Source: Archegozetes longisetosus (lineage: Eukaryota > Arthropoda > Arachnida > Sarcoptiformes > Trhypochthoniidae). From it: a stretch of 64,000 nucleotides of DNA. The notes under the pieces are model-generated. The model saw nothing but the letters and a program-made list of their open reading frames with translations, was not told the origin of the DNA and made no database searches. Location: positions 6,856,001 through 6,920,000 of the forward strand of contig JAEMBT020000002.1 in assembly GCA_018873245.2 (NCBI GenBank). The letters run 5' to 3'. Positions 12,307 to 26,912 of this stretch are shown here, piece after piece (the first letter of the stretch is position 1; the number at the start of each line of letters is the position of its first letter). Both the position numbers and the translations under genes were made by a program.

Positions 12307-13156
12307 GTGATTACCTAGCAGAAACTCGTGAAAATTTGAAAAACTTTCAAACTTGTGATAATAATAGAAAGTTGTGAGCTTTTTCAGAATCCCGATATTT
12401 TGCAGGTCAAAATGTTGACGGACTAAAAGAGAGCACAAATCATGTAAATGAGTGATTAGTTTACCCTATATTAGAAAATGTTTGATTTGGCATATCGTCG
12501 AATTTTCTGAAACCTACAATGATCGCTCAATTTTATTATGTTTAGCATGTCTCAAATGTATGTACGCATAACAATGTAAACTCCAATTATATAATTCGTT
12601 TGTGAATAAACATAGAATTTATCTCACTTTTGTTGATTTTTATTTATATAAATATTTGAATTATATTTATTGAAAATCTTCTATTTATACCGAATAATTT
12701 ATTTATGTAGAGTAATAGATGAATCTGATTTATTCTCTAGCTTTTATCATTCTAATTCTTACCAGTTGGCTCCAATATTGTAGTTTTAGGAGCTTAAATA
12801 AAAAACTCAAATCTTATTATCTTTGTTTAATCGCTTTCCTTTCAAATAATTGTCCGCTAGATCTGTTCAAATATCATTTCAGGGCTGCTGCAAACACTAC
12901 GAATAATAAAGACATCACATATAGTTCTTAACTAAAAACTTTGTCTTAAATCAAAATGATTGGATATAATTTATTAACTGATTGTCACGGGATTCGATTC
13001 ACCTAACAATTTATGAGGGAGGGTGAGCGCTCAATCTTCAACCATTCAAATTGTTCGGCTAAATAGAACTATGAATTTAGTCCTCAAAATTATCACCATC
13101 TTTTCAGAACTAGGCTTTCATTAAGAGAAGGCTGTTTGCGAACAAAAAATCAATCT

Positions 13157-13157
<1 letters not shown>

Positions 13158-13211
<54 letters not shown>
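13158..13211. repeat. (CT)27 microsatellite
   Basis: Uninterrupted CT dinucleotide tract of 54 bases in intergenic DNA. Confidence 0.97.
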
Positions 13212-13212
<1 letters not shown>

Positions 13213-14847
13213 AGAGGAACAAAACAAATTCATAAACATTATTTGCTATACGAGCTTCTAATCTATCGGTAACACCTTCAACACAAGATCGATGTCAGAC
13301 AACAGAATAAGGAAACAGTCATTGATTTTTTCATTTCATTCATCTTTAGGAAATTTTTTTTTCATTTTTACTAAAACGGTTTATAACTAAAATTTTAACT
13401 GATTTTACACTTCAACTTATTTATAAATTAAACTAAGATTTAAAAAGTTAATAAAATAAAATATATTAATTGAAAGTCTAACCGAAAGCAGAATGAAAAG
13501 TTAAAAATAGTCAAATAATTTATATAAATAGTAAAGTAACTAAAAATACTTGAGGTTGACACTTGAAATATCAGAAAATTAAGATAATCAAATACGTTTG
13601 ACTAGATACTTTACTTAGTATTATAGTATGAACTTCTAATAAAGTTTAAGTCACTTCGCTTCAAATAAAGTTTAACTCACTTCACTTCAAATGAATGTCC
13701 TATCAGCAAATTTTCAATCTTTATCTATTCCACTTTTGCGATACTAAATTGTTTCTAAATTTTGTTTCTATGGAAAACTTAGACATTCAACACACCTAAC
13801 TCAAAATAATATGATCTAATAAGAACATTCTATACATTTTATCCATTCAATTCAATTAATAATGAATTTATCTTCTTTTATTCTAATATTTTTTCCATTA
13901 TCACTTTGATCATGTCTCTATGTACTCTAATAATTTCTCTCAATTTCAATCACATGTTTTATGCTAGATAGAAATAAAGCTAAATATTTCTGTAAAATAT
14001 TGAGCAAAATTTTCAGCATAATTTGAAGCAACATATGAAATAAATCGGTTTGATATTTCTATAATTAACATGAACCCAGAGCGAGAATTTTATATTTAGT
14101 TGCACTTAAAATCGCGCTGTAAGAGATTTATGATTTATTACTTCATAATACTGTTTTATACATTAATTATTTATTTCCCTAAACCATCAGTCAGGATTAG
14201 ATTTTGCCAAAAATAAGCCATTTTTGTTACTATTTTTCTTTTATTCTTTCCTTCTCCTCTATTTGTTTCACTTTTTCTTTAGCTTATCTTAACCTAAAGA
14301 TGCCATTTTTGTTAGACCTTTTTTTGTTCAATTTATGCTAACATAAAGTAATTACTAGTCAATTAGCATTGAAATTAAATAAAATGAAACATTAAACCAT
14401 AAGCAAAATGTTAGCATTAGACCAATGTTACACTTAAGTCGGATTAACGATAACATATTGCAGAAGATATAATTAGCTCTCTTTCTTTTACTAATAATTA
14501 ATTACTATTAACTTCAATTCTAGCTCTTATGCTTTTGTTTCTCATTCAAGTTATACTAACTTTTTCTACTTATTTTTATGCTAATTTTAATTCTTCTTAA
14601 ATTGTTTTCAAACTTTTTATTCTCATATCGATTTATATTTTGTTTGTTACACATCAAAAATCATTCAACTTATGGTTCACGCAATTAATGATAAGTGTAA
14701 TTTCAGATGAACACACACTATAAAAACTAGATTTAAAAGGAGGTAATGCTATCTAAACCTGAAAATCTACGTTTTCAATGCTGTGGGAAACAGAGACGGC
14801 AAAGAGAAGTAACGGAGCGTTAGAGGAGAGGGTATGAGAGGGAGGGT

Positions 14848-14849
<2 letters not shown>

Positions 14850-14881
<32 letters not shown>
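14850..14881. repeat. (GA)16 microsatellite
   Basis: Uninterrupted GA tract embedded in a longer purine-rich stretch (about 14800-14900). Confidence 0.97.
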
Positions 14882-14885
<4 letters not shown>

Positions 14886-16335
14886 AGAGGGAGAGAAACA
14901 CACATTAACTATATATTATTATATGATATGTTAATTAATTATGCATGAAATATATAAATTTTCTATTAATTGATACCTAAACAAATACTGTAGCTATTCC
15001 CAAAAAAATCACTGTCAAATCTAATTGATTTTTCATTCGTTATCTATTAATGTGTTACTGAAAGCTATCAAAAATTGATGGCTTTATTGAATGGCTAAAC
15101 TAATGAAAACATGAGACTGGATGGAAGACCACATAAAACTGAGTTTAGGGTCTAATGCCTACTTGTTTCATATATCTATCATAAGACTAAGAAATCTTAC
15201 CTTCCGGTAACTGGTTTTAGTGATAAGAAGAAAAAAAGTTATGCTTTGAATTAAGAGTTATAAAACTATGACACAATTAAAGAGAGAAACAGTAGTGTTG
15301 GTAGTGTTGAACTAAAGTTAAGACTAGTTAAGACTGATGCATAGAATCTTATACAGAATCTCATACAGTGGGCCATTTTGGGGACCTTTTTATGTAAGAT
15401 TTCAAGTGAAGAAGAGAAGTCAAGTAAAACCGATGACGAAGAAGAGTATTAGTTATTTGGTGTGCAAACGGCCTTGCCTTCAGTCTCACTAACTCGTAAG
15501 GCTGATGACCCTTTGCAGGAATGCATTGCTTTAGTGCTGCATTTCTTTTCATTGCAAATATCCTATACTGTGAACAGCAAATATCTGTGTACAGCAAATT
15601 TCTATGTACTGTATATACTATATATCTAATAATTCTCAGCTTATTACCTAATCCAATATCACCACCTAAACCTATCTTAACATTACTTTTCAACTCATTT
15701 TCTACCAGCCACAGTCAGACTGTGTATGAATAACTTAATTAATTGGTGAGAATATATAGATTTAGCTGCTTTTTTACTCTGTGTCCTATTTGGCTGTTTG
15801 ACTGTTTCACTTTTTCATCTCTAACTCAACCAAAAGCATCTTTAATTCTGCAGTACTCTTATAGTTCATACAACCGATGAACCGGTCCTACCGACTATAC
15901 ATTACGTACTGCTTTTATGTACCCCTCTATACAACACCATCTTCTTCATTCTTCCTCACTCCCATTTCTTCTCAACCATCCCAACACATATCGAAGTTGT
16001 CATCGTCTGTATTAGTCCATTTGTTGGGGATGATCTGCTGGTTGAATGTGATTTAGTGTCATGGATGATATTAGTTCAACAGAAGAGATTGTATGGAAGT
16101 GAACGTAATTTGTAGTGTTTTGTACGTATGGCTCCGCCATCGCTGAGTATTAGTTGAGTAGTGTATGCATTGAGTGTATTGTATAGTAATTGTTAAACTT
16201 GTCTGTTGTGAGTCTTGTAACTAATGTCCAAATCAGGACAATTGTCCCTACAATCATATGAAATGGGGATCAATTAAGTTATAAATAGATTGATTTGTGC
16301 AGCCAATCGATGATGAGTTGATTGTAGTCTGAGTT

Positions 16336-16398
16336 ATGGTAATAATGGTTTTGTTCATTGCTATGAATGTGTTGAATGTGTCTGAGAGTCAGGTCTGA
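16336..16398 (+). other. Upstream ORF whose stop overlaps the AUTS2-like start codon
   Basis: An ATG at 16336 opens a 20-codon frame (MVIMVLFIAMNVLNVSESQV) that stops at TGA 16396-16398. The last A of that TGA is the first base of the main ATG at 16398 (TGATG). If this stretch is in the mRNA leader, the arrangement would favour termination-reinitiation control of the main protein. Transcript evidence is lacking. Confidence 0.45.
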
Positions 16399-17567
16399 TG
16401 GAGACTGACATAAGACAGGCTATAGTCGACCAGAAGAAACACAAACGAGACTCAAACACAACAGCCAAGTCTCATAAGTCACACAATCGAACTGATGGAC
16501 AACTGAACTGTGGTAAAGAGACGGATCTGTCAAAAGACAAGTTTAAGAATAAGTCGAAGAAAGACAAACTGAACTCTTTGGAGAGCGATCGAGAAGGAGA
16601 GCGACACAAAAAAGGTGCGAATCTTAAGAATGATTTCAGTAGTAATGGTTTGAGTGAAGAGAAATGCAATAATAAAAAGAGTAAAAACTCTAATCATAAA
16701 CAAAACGCTGGAAACAATTCTTCGAATAAGACCAACAAATCTGACAAAAACAAGGATAAGGATAGGGATAAAGAGTCGGCTAATAAGGCTAAAGATCAGC
16801 ATAATATTAATAATGTTAATAATAGTATTAATAATAATAAGCATTTGAATGATTTGTTGAATAACTCGAAGTGTGTGTCAAATCGTGAAACAAATGCTAA
16901 GAAAGAGTCGTTCATAAAGGAGTTCAAATTCTTCAAAGAGAAAGCAAAAGACAAGTTGAAGAAAAGCATAACTGCGGCCACCACTAAGTCAAAGACAACA
17001 TCGAGTGCTTCTAATGTTAGTTGTGGCACAACTTCTGCAAAACAGGAATTAAAATCCGGTGATTTATTGTTTGGAAGTGGTATAAGTGATAATTGTGGTA
17101 AACATAATAAAGAATCTTCTAATAAATCAAAGGTTATTGGACTGAAAGATGTGAAACAATGGCGTGAACAGAGTGTGAGCTCAACCAACTCACTAAATAG
17201 TGCCACTTCTGCCACTAGTAGTGGTAATACTAGTTGTGATCATAAGATAATTAAAGTGAAAACTAGTGCTAAGACTAACAAATGTTCTAACGCAAAGTAT
17301 AACAAATCAAGTGATAATTCAAATCATACTAATGATAGTAATACTGATGATAATCCTTTGGACAAAACGATTTCTCAGTCAAAATGTTCTCAATCGAAAT
17401 CTCCTAAAAGTAAGACATCGACTGCACAGACAAAGGATAAGTGCCCGAAGACTAATGGAAAAAGAAATAATAATAAAGTTAACCTGATTAAGGATAATAT
17501 ATTGTATGACGAAGATATCATCGATGGATTCGCTATATTGAGCTTTCGTAACTTTGAGGATCTGGAG
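16398..17567 (+). CDS. AUTS2: AUTS2-like exon 1 (Lys/Asn/Ser-rich N-terminus)
   Basis: Encodes residues 1-390: strongly Lys/Asn/Ser-rich, with many nuclear-localisation-like basic clusters. It ends in [21 protein letters not shown], the N-terminal signature shared with AUTS2, FBRSL1 and tay. The donor is ggag|gtaatc, phase 0. Reading through would stop two codons later. Confidence 0.9.
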
Positions 17568-20500
17568 GTAATCTAAACCACTATTAAATGTTTTAGAAAC
17601 CTATCCATTCTATTCAGTTTCAACTTATTTTCTATGTCTTCAGTCAAGTGATTCTCATTATTTCAATACTGTTTCATTGAATGTCTTGAATCTACTGATT
17701 CTCAATGGTTTCAATAGTGTCTCATTGAATGTATAGAATGAACTAATTTTGATAATTCTAATGCTCTCTGATTGAAGGTCTTAACAAATCAAATATTTAT
17801 AAACGTAAATATGTGTTGTTTCTCACTCCGACTCAGTTTAAGTCAAATATTATTTTATTTATTTTTGATTATTGATTGTTGAGGTATGAAATGTATAGAA
17901 ATATGTAGTGCGTTAGGCATTATTTAGTGCTTAGAGAGATGCTGTTCGTGATGGCTGTAACTTAGCTTTAATGTTGTTTTTGATGCTTCTTTGCCCGAAA
18001 GCCTGAGAAATGGTTAGTTCTAGTCGAAGTATCTGTTGTCGACGAAGGAGAGCCTTATATAAGTTATAAGTGAGTCAAACCAATTGAAGGAGCGTTGCAC
18101 TCATGCCATTGACATTTTCATTGTGGCGTATTATAAACCCATTTTCCTTATACAGTTCAACCTGTCTAGCTTCAGTGCACTCTTTAATACGACTTATATC
18201 GCTACCTAGATATTCCTCCTCTATCTCCTCACTCTGTCGATTAGGTACCAGTTAATCCCCTCGACTGTTTGGTTTCATTGTTCCTAACCAGTGTCACCTG
18301 CATAACTAGGTTTCACTGTGCCAATGCGCTGTAATCTGTGTAACGAGGTTTCACTGTACCAGTACAGTATAGCTTATATAACGATAAACAATTATGCAGA
18401 TAGCTTACGAGCGACAGAGTGGTTTTTTGAAAACTACTTAACTGCACGTCAGAATTAGGTTGGACTGTACCAAAACAATATAACTTATATAACGATAAAC
18501 AAATTATATACATTACAGCTTACCAGCCATACAATACTTTTTCTATTCTACTTATCAGACAATCTCTTTAACCGGTAATTGCTATGTACTACACTTTTTA
18601 TACTCTTAACTTTTCAATTATTCTTTTACTTAACTTATTAAAGTGAACAATTAAATAGATATGAACACTGTTTTTATGTAGAGTATTAACAAACTATTGA
18701 CTTATAAAGTAAGGTTAACACGACTACACTACAGCTTACGTTTCATTCATTACCTTAAGCTTACCTTTCATTCATTACCATTGATTGCCTTAATGCCTTA
18801 AATAATTATTGACAAACTATTTTCTTTTTATAGCTTACTATTAATAAGAGAACCACTAAACTCGATAAAATCCATCATAAAGATAAACACCTCAAACATG
18901 ATACTCTCATATCATCCACTCTTTCTTCGTCTTCTCTCTCTTCGTCTTGTTCTTCTTCCTCTTCTTCGTCGCCACCCTTGAAAGGCTCCCACAAACTTGA
19001 GCAGAAAACTTGCAAAGTGACCACTAGTAAATTGTCGAAGACTGGCTCCAAACTTGTCAAATCTGTTAGTAAAATCGATACGAAAAATGCGTTTTGTTCA
19101 AAGAAAAAACAAAATCAAAATAATGGCAATAATAAGAAGAAGAACAAAAATCACAGTAGTAAAGATGAACATAAATCGAACAACAAAGTCAATTCCTCCA
19201 AAAATAAGTCATTCTCAACTGGTTTAACTGTCAATAAGAAGACATCTGTCAAATCAAATAAACCTCAACTTTCTAATAAAGTAAGTGGTTATTCAGTGAT
19301 TATTCAATTATTTTAGTTGTAAACTTCAATCCTGTTATCTATGCATATAATACTATAACTTATTTGATATGTCACTAATGATTATCTGAATTTTACACCC
19401 AAATGTCATATATATCTGTTTATTTGTATTTTCATCAAAATATTTATAGTTTTTTTATAGTTATAGTTTTGCTTCAGTTAAATCATCTACTAATGAGTTA
19501 ATTCTATTATTTGCTTCAATTACTCAATGTTTGTATTTCGAAACACGTCTCTTTATTAATCATATCTAATCTAAACATTTCGATGAGGATAATTAACCGA
19601 GAAAATCAGTTTAAATATTTTCTACTATCAGCTTTATCTATATCTCTACTTCTTCCTTCTCTGTTTCTCTCTATTTTATTGATTTTACTCCCATTGTCTA
19701 ACTCTTGTTTCTAATTTTCATTACTCTTGCCTTCTATTTATTCTTTAAATAATCTCTTTATGCCAATCACACTTATTGTCACTCTTTACTCTATTAACAC
19801 TTTATTAACATGTGCAACATGTCCAGCCAGATTGGAGCTAACTTCTTCATTTACTACTTTACTACTTTTATGCTTTATGTCTCACACTTTTGGACTAAAA
19901 TTCAATTTTAATCACTATATACTATTTTTTTATGTTAACTTGACACTTTCCAGTTGGTAAACTAATTTGCCAAGTTATCTAACTTATATTTTTTGATCAA
20001 TTATTTTTATTCCCAATTGAGCTGTTAACTGATCTTAAATGAAGGCGATCTTAGAAATACGTTTGTTTTATCGCTTTATCAATCAAATAGTTTGCTTTCT
20101 ACACGTACATTCAAGCATTTCAATTTATTCAGTTATTTCACTCATGGCATATTTCTTCTTTTTCTTCTTAATTAATTATCCCATATCTTCAAATTCTGCC
20201 ACATAGTTTCAAATCTAATCAGTTGCTCCTCTTAAGTTATCCATACGAATCTTTTTTTTTCATCACTTATCAAATTCTAACCTTTTATAATGAGCAACTA
20301 ATGAACTTTTTTGAGTCAACTATAAAATAAACATATAATGCCTCATAGCTTTGATCCAAATCACTGTAGAACTTAATTGTTTAAATAAATACTATTTTCT
20401 TGACTGTTGCGTCCAATCCGCCAGAAACTTAACCAACAGATTGGTTCTTGTTTCTCAAGCAAACTTGACGCATTCCTGTTTACAAAATGAGCTTTTTTTC

Positions 20501-22061
20501 CCTACTATTCACCATATCTTTCTCTCCATGTTTTTTTCATCTCAATAAATGGCGGAAATCACTTCTACCAAATTGTTTTATTGCAATTGTTTGCTTCTTA
20601 TTTGTCACATAAAAGTTCAAACACATGTTTATGATATGAATTTAGGCAATATAAATGATTTCAAATGATTCAATTGCTTTTCAATTGTTTGACATTTGAA
20701 TTGAGTTTGCTATCAAATACATGAAAGATCAAAATGTTTTGCCTTCAATTTTTGTCTCAAACATATCAATTGCTTTAATGGACTATTTGTTCCTTGTATT
20801 TTAAATCATGCTAATGATTAGTATCTATTTTTAAATCTACTCCCTATCAATTGTAAGCCATACTTTTCGTACAATTTGATGCACTGTTCAATTGTTTGTA
20901 TAATATTTTTATTTATGAGTATAGCATTTAAATAAGTTGAGTAAACTAACCAAATACGAAAAAGCATTGATTAGCTAGGATTTGACTAATTTCTACATAT
21001 GTTATACAGTACTCGCATAAGAAATGAATTCGCATTATCACATTTATCATATCACTCTTTTATTTAATTAGATACAGGTTCAACTATTCATATTTAATCC
21101 TAATTACTTAAATCTAAAATTTCATTTTCAATTCAACTTTACTCCCTATTAAATCCAATATTAGCTTAATGTCTCATTTAACTTGTTAACCATTTCAACC
21201 TTTTTTAAGTAAATTAACCTGAAATTTATTGGAAAATAACTTTTATGCCACAAGTTTGGTTACAAGAGTCAAAAGTTATTAATAGCTTTTCAGACGACTC
21301 AATCACATTAAATGCTTTACGAACTGAAGTTTAATCCAGAGATTGATTTAACGATAACTCTTCGCTTTTGCTGAAGTTGTTGAATAAATATTGAGAAATA
21401 TTCTCAAGCAATGAATAATTGTTGGTTGGTATAGACAGATTAGTAGATGTTTAGTGGTTTTCTCATCTCACCATCACTAAAATGGTTGCTGAAAAATATG
21501 TTTTAGGTTCCAGTTTCCTATTACAGGATAGCAAAGGAAAACACTCGTCAATGATTTGGAAAGTATTTTCACTTCTCTCTACTTGCAGATTGTAATATAT
21601 TCATATTTGATTTAGTTCTTCTCTATACACTACTTTACATGAATTACATGTTTACTCATTTTCAATTATCAATTATTCAATAGAATCCTTTCTGATTATT
21701 AATTTCTTATTCAATTGACTCCTTCCATGTGAATGCCTTTAGCTGTTGAACTTTTCTCTCATACTTTGGTGGTCTTCGATCACCAATGACAATTAATTAA
21801 AATTATAAGTTCTATTTTCCAAATTATAACCTATCAACTAATAATTATTTAAATTTTATAACTTTATTCTCGTTTTAACGTTCACGATTTCTATTAGTGA
21901 TTTGAATAATAATTGTTTAATAATAGTGTTGTGGCTCATCATATTTATGGTATAATATAAATACTTAGTAGTTTTATTCTCGTAAATTAACTTGTTTTCT
22001 GTTATAGATTCTATTTTCTATTTTAATATTCACTTTTTGTTATTTTCTATTTCACCAATCT

Positions 22062-22112
<51 letters not shown>

Positions 22113-25100
22113 ACAAAATAATTGGTTTGTCTTTATAATGAGTGAAGTCTTAAACACTTTATCGATCCTTCAATTTTATTAGAGTGCATACCATTCAACG
22201 TTTCCCTCAAATAAAATGCTTGTTTGTCAAAACAAATCAATTCAAGCAGAATATGATTGCAGTTTGTTATAATTAGTTGATATAGTTGAGTCTTAATATG
22301 AATTTTAATTTTAAGATAGGCGATCATACGTTGAACTTTATTTTAAAAATTCCTTATCACTTATTCGAGTCAGTACTCGACTCACTGAAAAAGTAGTTAA
22401 GCCATAAAAGTTGGTTTCCATTATATATGTATTACAGTTGAAAAACAGGTCAAAATTGAATTCAATTTGTTCCACTATTACTCTTAGCTAGTCTAATATT
22501 TTTTCAGTTAAATTATCATTTTCACTCGTATATACAGTTAATATCTAAATCGATCCTATTTTTACATTTAGTCGCAATAATTGATAGTTTGAAATATTCA
22601 TCTCTTCTCAATTGCCACAACAAGCTTAACTTGAAATTATACCTAACACTTTTAACTCTATGATTCCTTCATCATTTTCATCGAGTTTAACTCTCCTAAA
22701 CTAAATCTATTTCCTTTCAATCGACACTTGATTACGTTTATTTAAATATTTACGCATTTGTAGACTCGATAGAAACGAGTAGAAGAAGAAAATAAAACAA
22801 TCTCAACAGTTTAACAATCAATGAAAACAAACTATTGATTTGAAGTGTTATTTTCTATTTGCCAAATGGCGTTATTTAAAAATGAAAACATCAAATAAAA
22901 AGCTATCAAACAGACACTTATTTGATAAAACAACTCCACAAAGCAGATGTTCATATCTGATTCTTTAGATGTTTTATTAATAAAGATAGCAAACTAGTAA
23001 TTGTGGTTATAATAAAGGAAATAAAGTGCCAAACAGTTTCTCTATTGATCGTTTCCGCCCATTCAACTCAACTCCAGACCACTTACTATATTAAATTATA
23101 CTACTCTTTGATTACGCTTTGCATTAGTTTACTAAATATTAACAATGGCTTACTCTTTAATCGCTTCAAAGTCTAAATCCTAAATTCATGTTTTCGTTTA
23201 ATCTAAATTAGTCAGCTACATTCGACTCTCTCTATAGTGAACTGGTGTATAGTCAACTTAGAGCTATAGTATATACTTCGAAAATGTTATTTAGTTCGCA
23301 GACTCTCTACACTATTTGCCGTATAGTGAACTGCCGCTATAATCAATGTGTTTCTAGTGCACTAGTGCGTTAACTATAACTCGAGGCGACTGTATTACAG
23401 ATTGTATTACAATAACAGCATAAATAGCAAACAATTGGGATGAATATGATGGAATTAGATTGTTGGTTAGTTATAAGATTATATTCTAATGATGTGGAGA
23501 TTAATTGACAATTAATAAGAGTCTAATAGGGTGAAGAGATTGGTTTATCTAATATCATATTAAGCTACACTTACTCTCTAACCCCTAATTACCTCATTCT
23601 TTTGTAATTATCATTATCCATCTCTTTGCTTTGTCAGATTGCCTCAAACCAACCATCTATTCATTGTCTCAATACTCATTTTCTCTCCTAATCGATACTA
23701 ACTTTTTCATATCAATTATGCTTTTCAACCAATGTTTTGTTATTCAAATTTGCCAAAATATCTTAGCACATAATCTATTAGTGTTTGTTATCTTTTTGTA
23801 ATTGACTCGTGTTTCTGGAAAATATAATGAATAAAAGATTGTTGGTTTGAATTAGAGGTGCGCATCTGAACCATTTTTGGATCCTCTACTCAAAAATGCG
23901 ATTGACTTTTCTCAAAAATCGATTCAAACTTCAATCAATGCAAGTTTGAATGCCAAAACTGCTTTTATGATTCAATGCTCACTCTTTGCCGTCATATGTT
24001 TTCAGTATTTGACGTTCTCTAATAATCCCTCGACCATTAAATAATTGAATAATTTGGTCATAATGTTAGCAATATTTTCAAATAGTTAATCTTTTATTAT
24101 TGACTTTTTGGTGCAACGGTTGAAGTTTGAACATATCCAATGGGATTATGACAGAAGTAAAGCTATCAATTCATATATTGTTGGCAAGTGTGAACGGCTT
24201 AAACAGACTCGCATTGCAGACAAATCTCAAGTGATTAAACACAGCCTTTCAATGTTTCTCTCTTATCGTTTCAGAGATGATTTCACTTTGTTTCATATAA
24301 ATGGCTGTTCGGTTTGAAAATTGTTTTTTAAGTCAAGTTATTTGTTATCTGTTTTTTTCTATTTGGGAGTTGACGTCCTAATAATGTGGTATTACTAATG
24401 TTGTATTACTAATGTTGTATTACTAATGTTGTATTACTAATGTTGTCAGAAGGATGTTTGCGAAAAGTTTCACATACACACTTCTAGAATTTGAGACCTT
24501 TCTCCATACTTTTCAGCTTTTAATCACATATATTAAGTGCATTTTAAGCTTCAACAATAATCAATTTAGCTAATGCTGCGGAACTTTAATTCAAGCTAAA
24601 CATTGGCTAAATGTCGGTATTGTTGGTTGCAACTTAGAAGTAGAATTTCTCGTTGAAACTAAAGTGGAGTCTTGATAGGATCACTTGTAAAAATGTTATT
24701 ATAACGCATATAGAGATTTGACACGAATTCATAAACTAATCAACCCCTTCTAAACTGGTGCCAACAAAAGCTTAACTTTCACTGCACACTAATTTAAATA
24801 TTAAGTCAAATCTTATCAGTAATGTGAATGCTGCTCGCTTGAAAATAGGCTCTTAGATAATGTTTATGGTTGAAGGCGTAAAACTGTTTGGTTACAAATA
24901 TATCAGTTGTTGTGTCATGCAAGTTCAATGTAAAACGATAATTATTAGAAAGTGTCATTTTTTAGCTTCCCTATTGTTACGGATCTCTCTTTCTCTCTCT
25001 CTCTCTCACTCACTCGTTCACTCTCAGTAGATCTGTTCACAATCTCATTTTTATTTTATATAATAGATTCATCGCCTATTCTATATCTGTTTGAATTGAT

Positions 25101-26877
25101 TTAAATTGTTAGATCATTGTTTCTTCAACATTTGATTCATTTATTTTAATCACGTTAGTCTTTATCAAATAATTGGAATAATTGATTGAATTTTAGAATA
25201 AAATTGTTTCAAATGCAAAAATATTTGAAGCCTTTAAAGGTTTTAGGAGTAGAAGAAATAGTTGAATGTTTTTCCTACAGTAATTAAACTCAGTACTAAT
25301 AATTTTATAAGAGCTTGTTTTCCTCAACAATCACAATTATAAGAGTAACGATAAACTTGTTCAAATGATTTTCTGCCAAACTTCACTGACTTTAGCGTAA
25401 AATAGTGATAAGATTTTGTTTCTTATTTAATTAAACGTTAATTAAGAGATGAGTATCGGATCTGGATAATTGCATTTCTCCATTTGATCACGTCAACCAT
25501 ATTACAACTAAATGATTTATACTTTTACTCCTCATCAAAATCTTCTTATCAGTTCTCATCTCACTAATCATTTCCTTCATATGATCTCTATTTTTTTCAA
25601 CATCAACCTATCGATTATGTTCGCGCCCTAATTCTAGCACGCTTTTCATCGTTTATGTCAATCAAATGTGCTCATTGATTTGTTTGATTTTTATGAGCTA
25701 CTCATTTGTTTAAATGATGAATGAGTCTGAAGTTTGCATTTTTGCTTTTCAAGCTTTAGATTCGGTATAAATTGATATAAACTGCAAGCTTGTAGGTTAT
25801 TCAAAGCTTAGATTTTATGATTTTATTGCTAAAAGTTGACCTTAATATATCTAAATATTTCTATTAAAAAGAGTTTAGATTTTCAATACAAATGGTTTAT
25901 GAACTGGTTGTTATACAAATGACACCATTGTTATATAAGCACAATGAGAAGAGATCGGACAATTATGTAAATCAAATAGAGTATAAGGCTCGCGCTTCGG
26001 TTCAGTTACACTTTTCAAATACTTAACGTGAAAATCCTAACTCTGTTTCTGCTCATCTTTTATCGGATTCAGTTGTCATGACAACTAACACGTATACACT
26101 TCTCCATATTAAAGAAGAGAAAACTAAGAGTTAGCTACAAATGGAGCGCAAGTGATGGATGAGGAGCGGACGGAAAACCAAATTATTGATGGTTTTCCTT
26201 ATAAATACTTTTAGGTCTACTGCCAAGCGATCTCATCCTTAGTGCCTTTACTGCATTGTCGTGCATGAGAAGGCTGTAAAGCATAAGAAGGTTGTAAAGC
26301 ATAAGAAGGCCGTAAAGCATGAGATGGTTATAAAGCATTTGCTAGACTGGAGAGGGAGAGAACCAAACTCGAGATCCAAACTCACTTTTAAGAGCATATC
26401 ACATAAAATACAGAATATTGTGAACAGATTATTGACAAATCGATGTCGCCAGTAGTGATCTTATGTTGAAATGTGATGAAGACATAGACGTTTTACCGTT
26501 TGTTTGTGGATCACTAGAATCCATGGGATCATTGATTGCATGCCAGGAAATTCCTGCGGGAGAACGCTGTCAATTGCATACTATACTAATGCATAAATGA
26601 CTTCATTACTAACTATACATGTTTTACACTACCAACAAATATATGATTTTATTTTCTTTTTCTTACTTCAACATCTACCTTTTATATACTTTTTATATTC
26701 TTTTTTATAGTTCTATTTATACCTTTTTTATATACTTTTATGTATTTCAAATTCAGATTTAGCTTTTATTATTGGTTTATGTGATATCTCTTTTTTGTAT
26801 CAAATTGAGATAAATTGAATTCTTGTCTTTGAAAAAAAACGGGAGAGAGTGAGAGAGAGCGGGCGAGCGAGTGAGTC

Positions 26878-26912
<35 letters not shown>

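Larger units (their letters stand above)
10920..16397. other. Intergenic region between GAS2-like and AUTS2-like genes
   Basis: AT-rich, no convincing protein. Both genes run left to right, so this holds the GAS2-like 3' UTR and the AUTS2-like promoter and leader. It contains the poly(A) hexamer at 11178, a perfect hairpin at 12257-12306, (CT)n at 13158-13211 and (GA)n at 14850-14881. Overlapping open frames of 70 and 110 codons near 15361-15733 look incidental. Confidence 0.7.
17568..18833 (+). other. AUTS2-like intron 1 (1,266 bases)
   Basis: Contains a MITE-like element at 18151-18358 and a 111-base tandem duplication through about 18520. No exon supported. Confidence 0.8.

Noticed and set aside
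15361..15733. Overlapping 110- and 70-codon frames on opposite strands upstream of the AUTS2-like gene
   Set aside because: No similarity recognised, no splice context, and they overlap each other antisense; could at most be leader sequence.
16472..17215. Minus-strand open frames opposite AUTS2-like exon 1
   Set aside because: Complement of Lys/Asn/Ser-rich coding sequence; no independent support.
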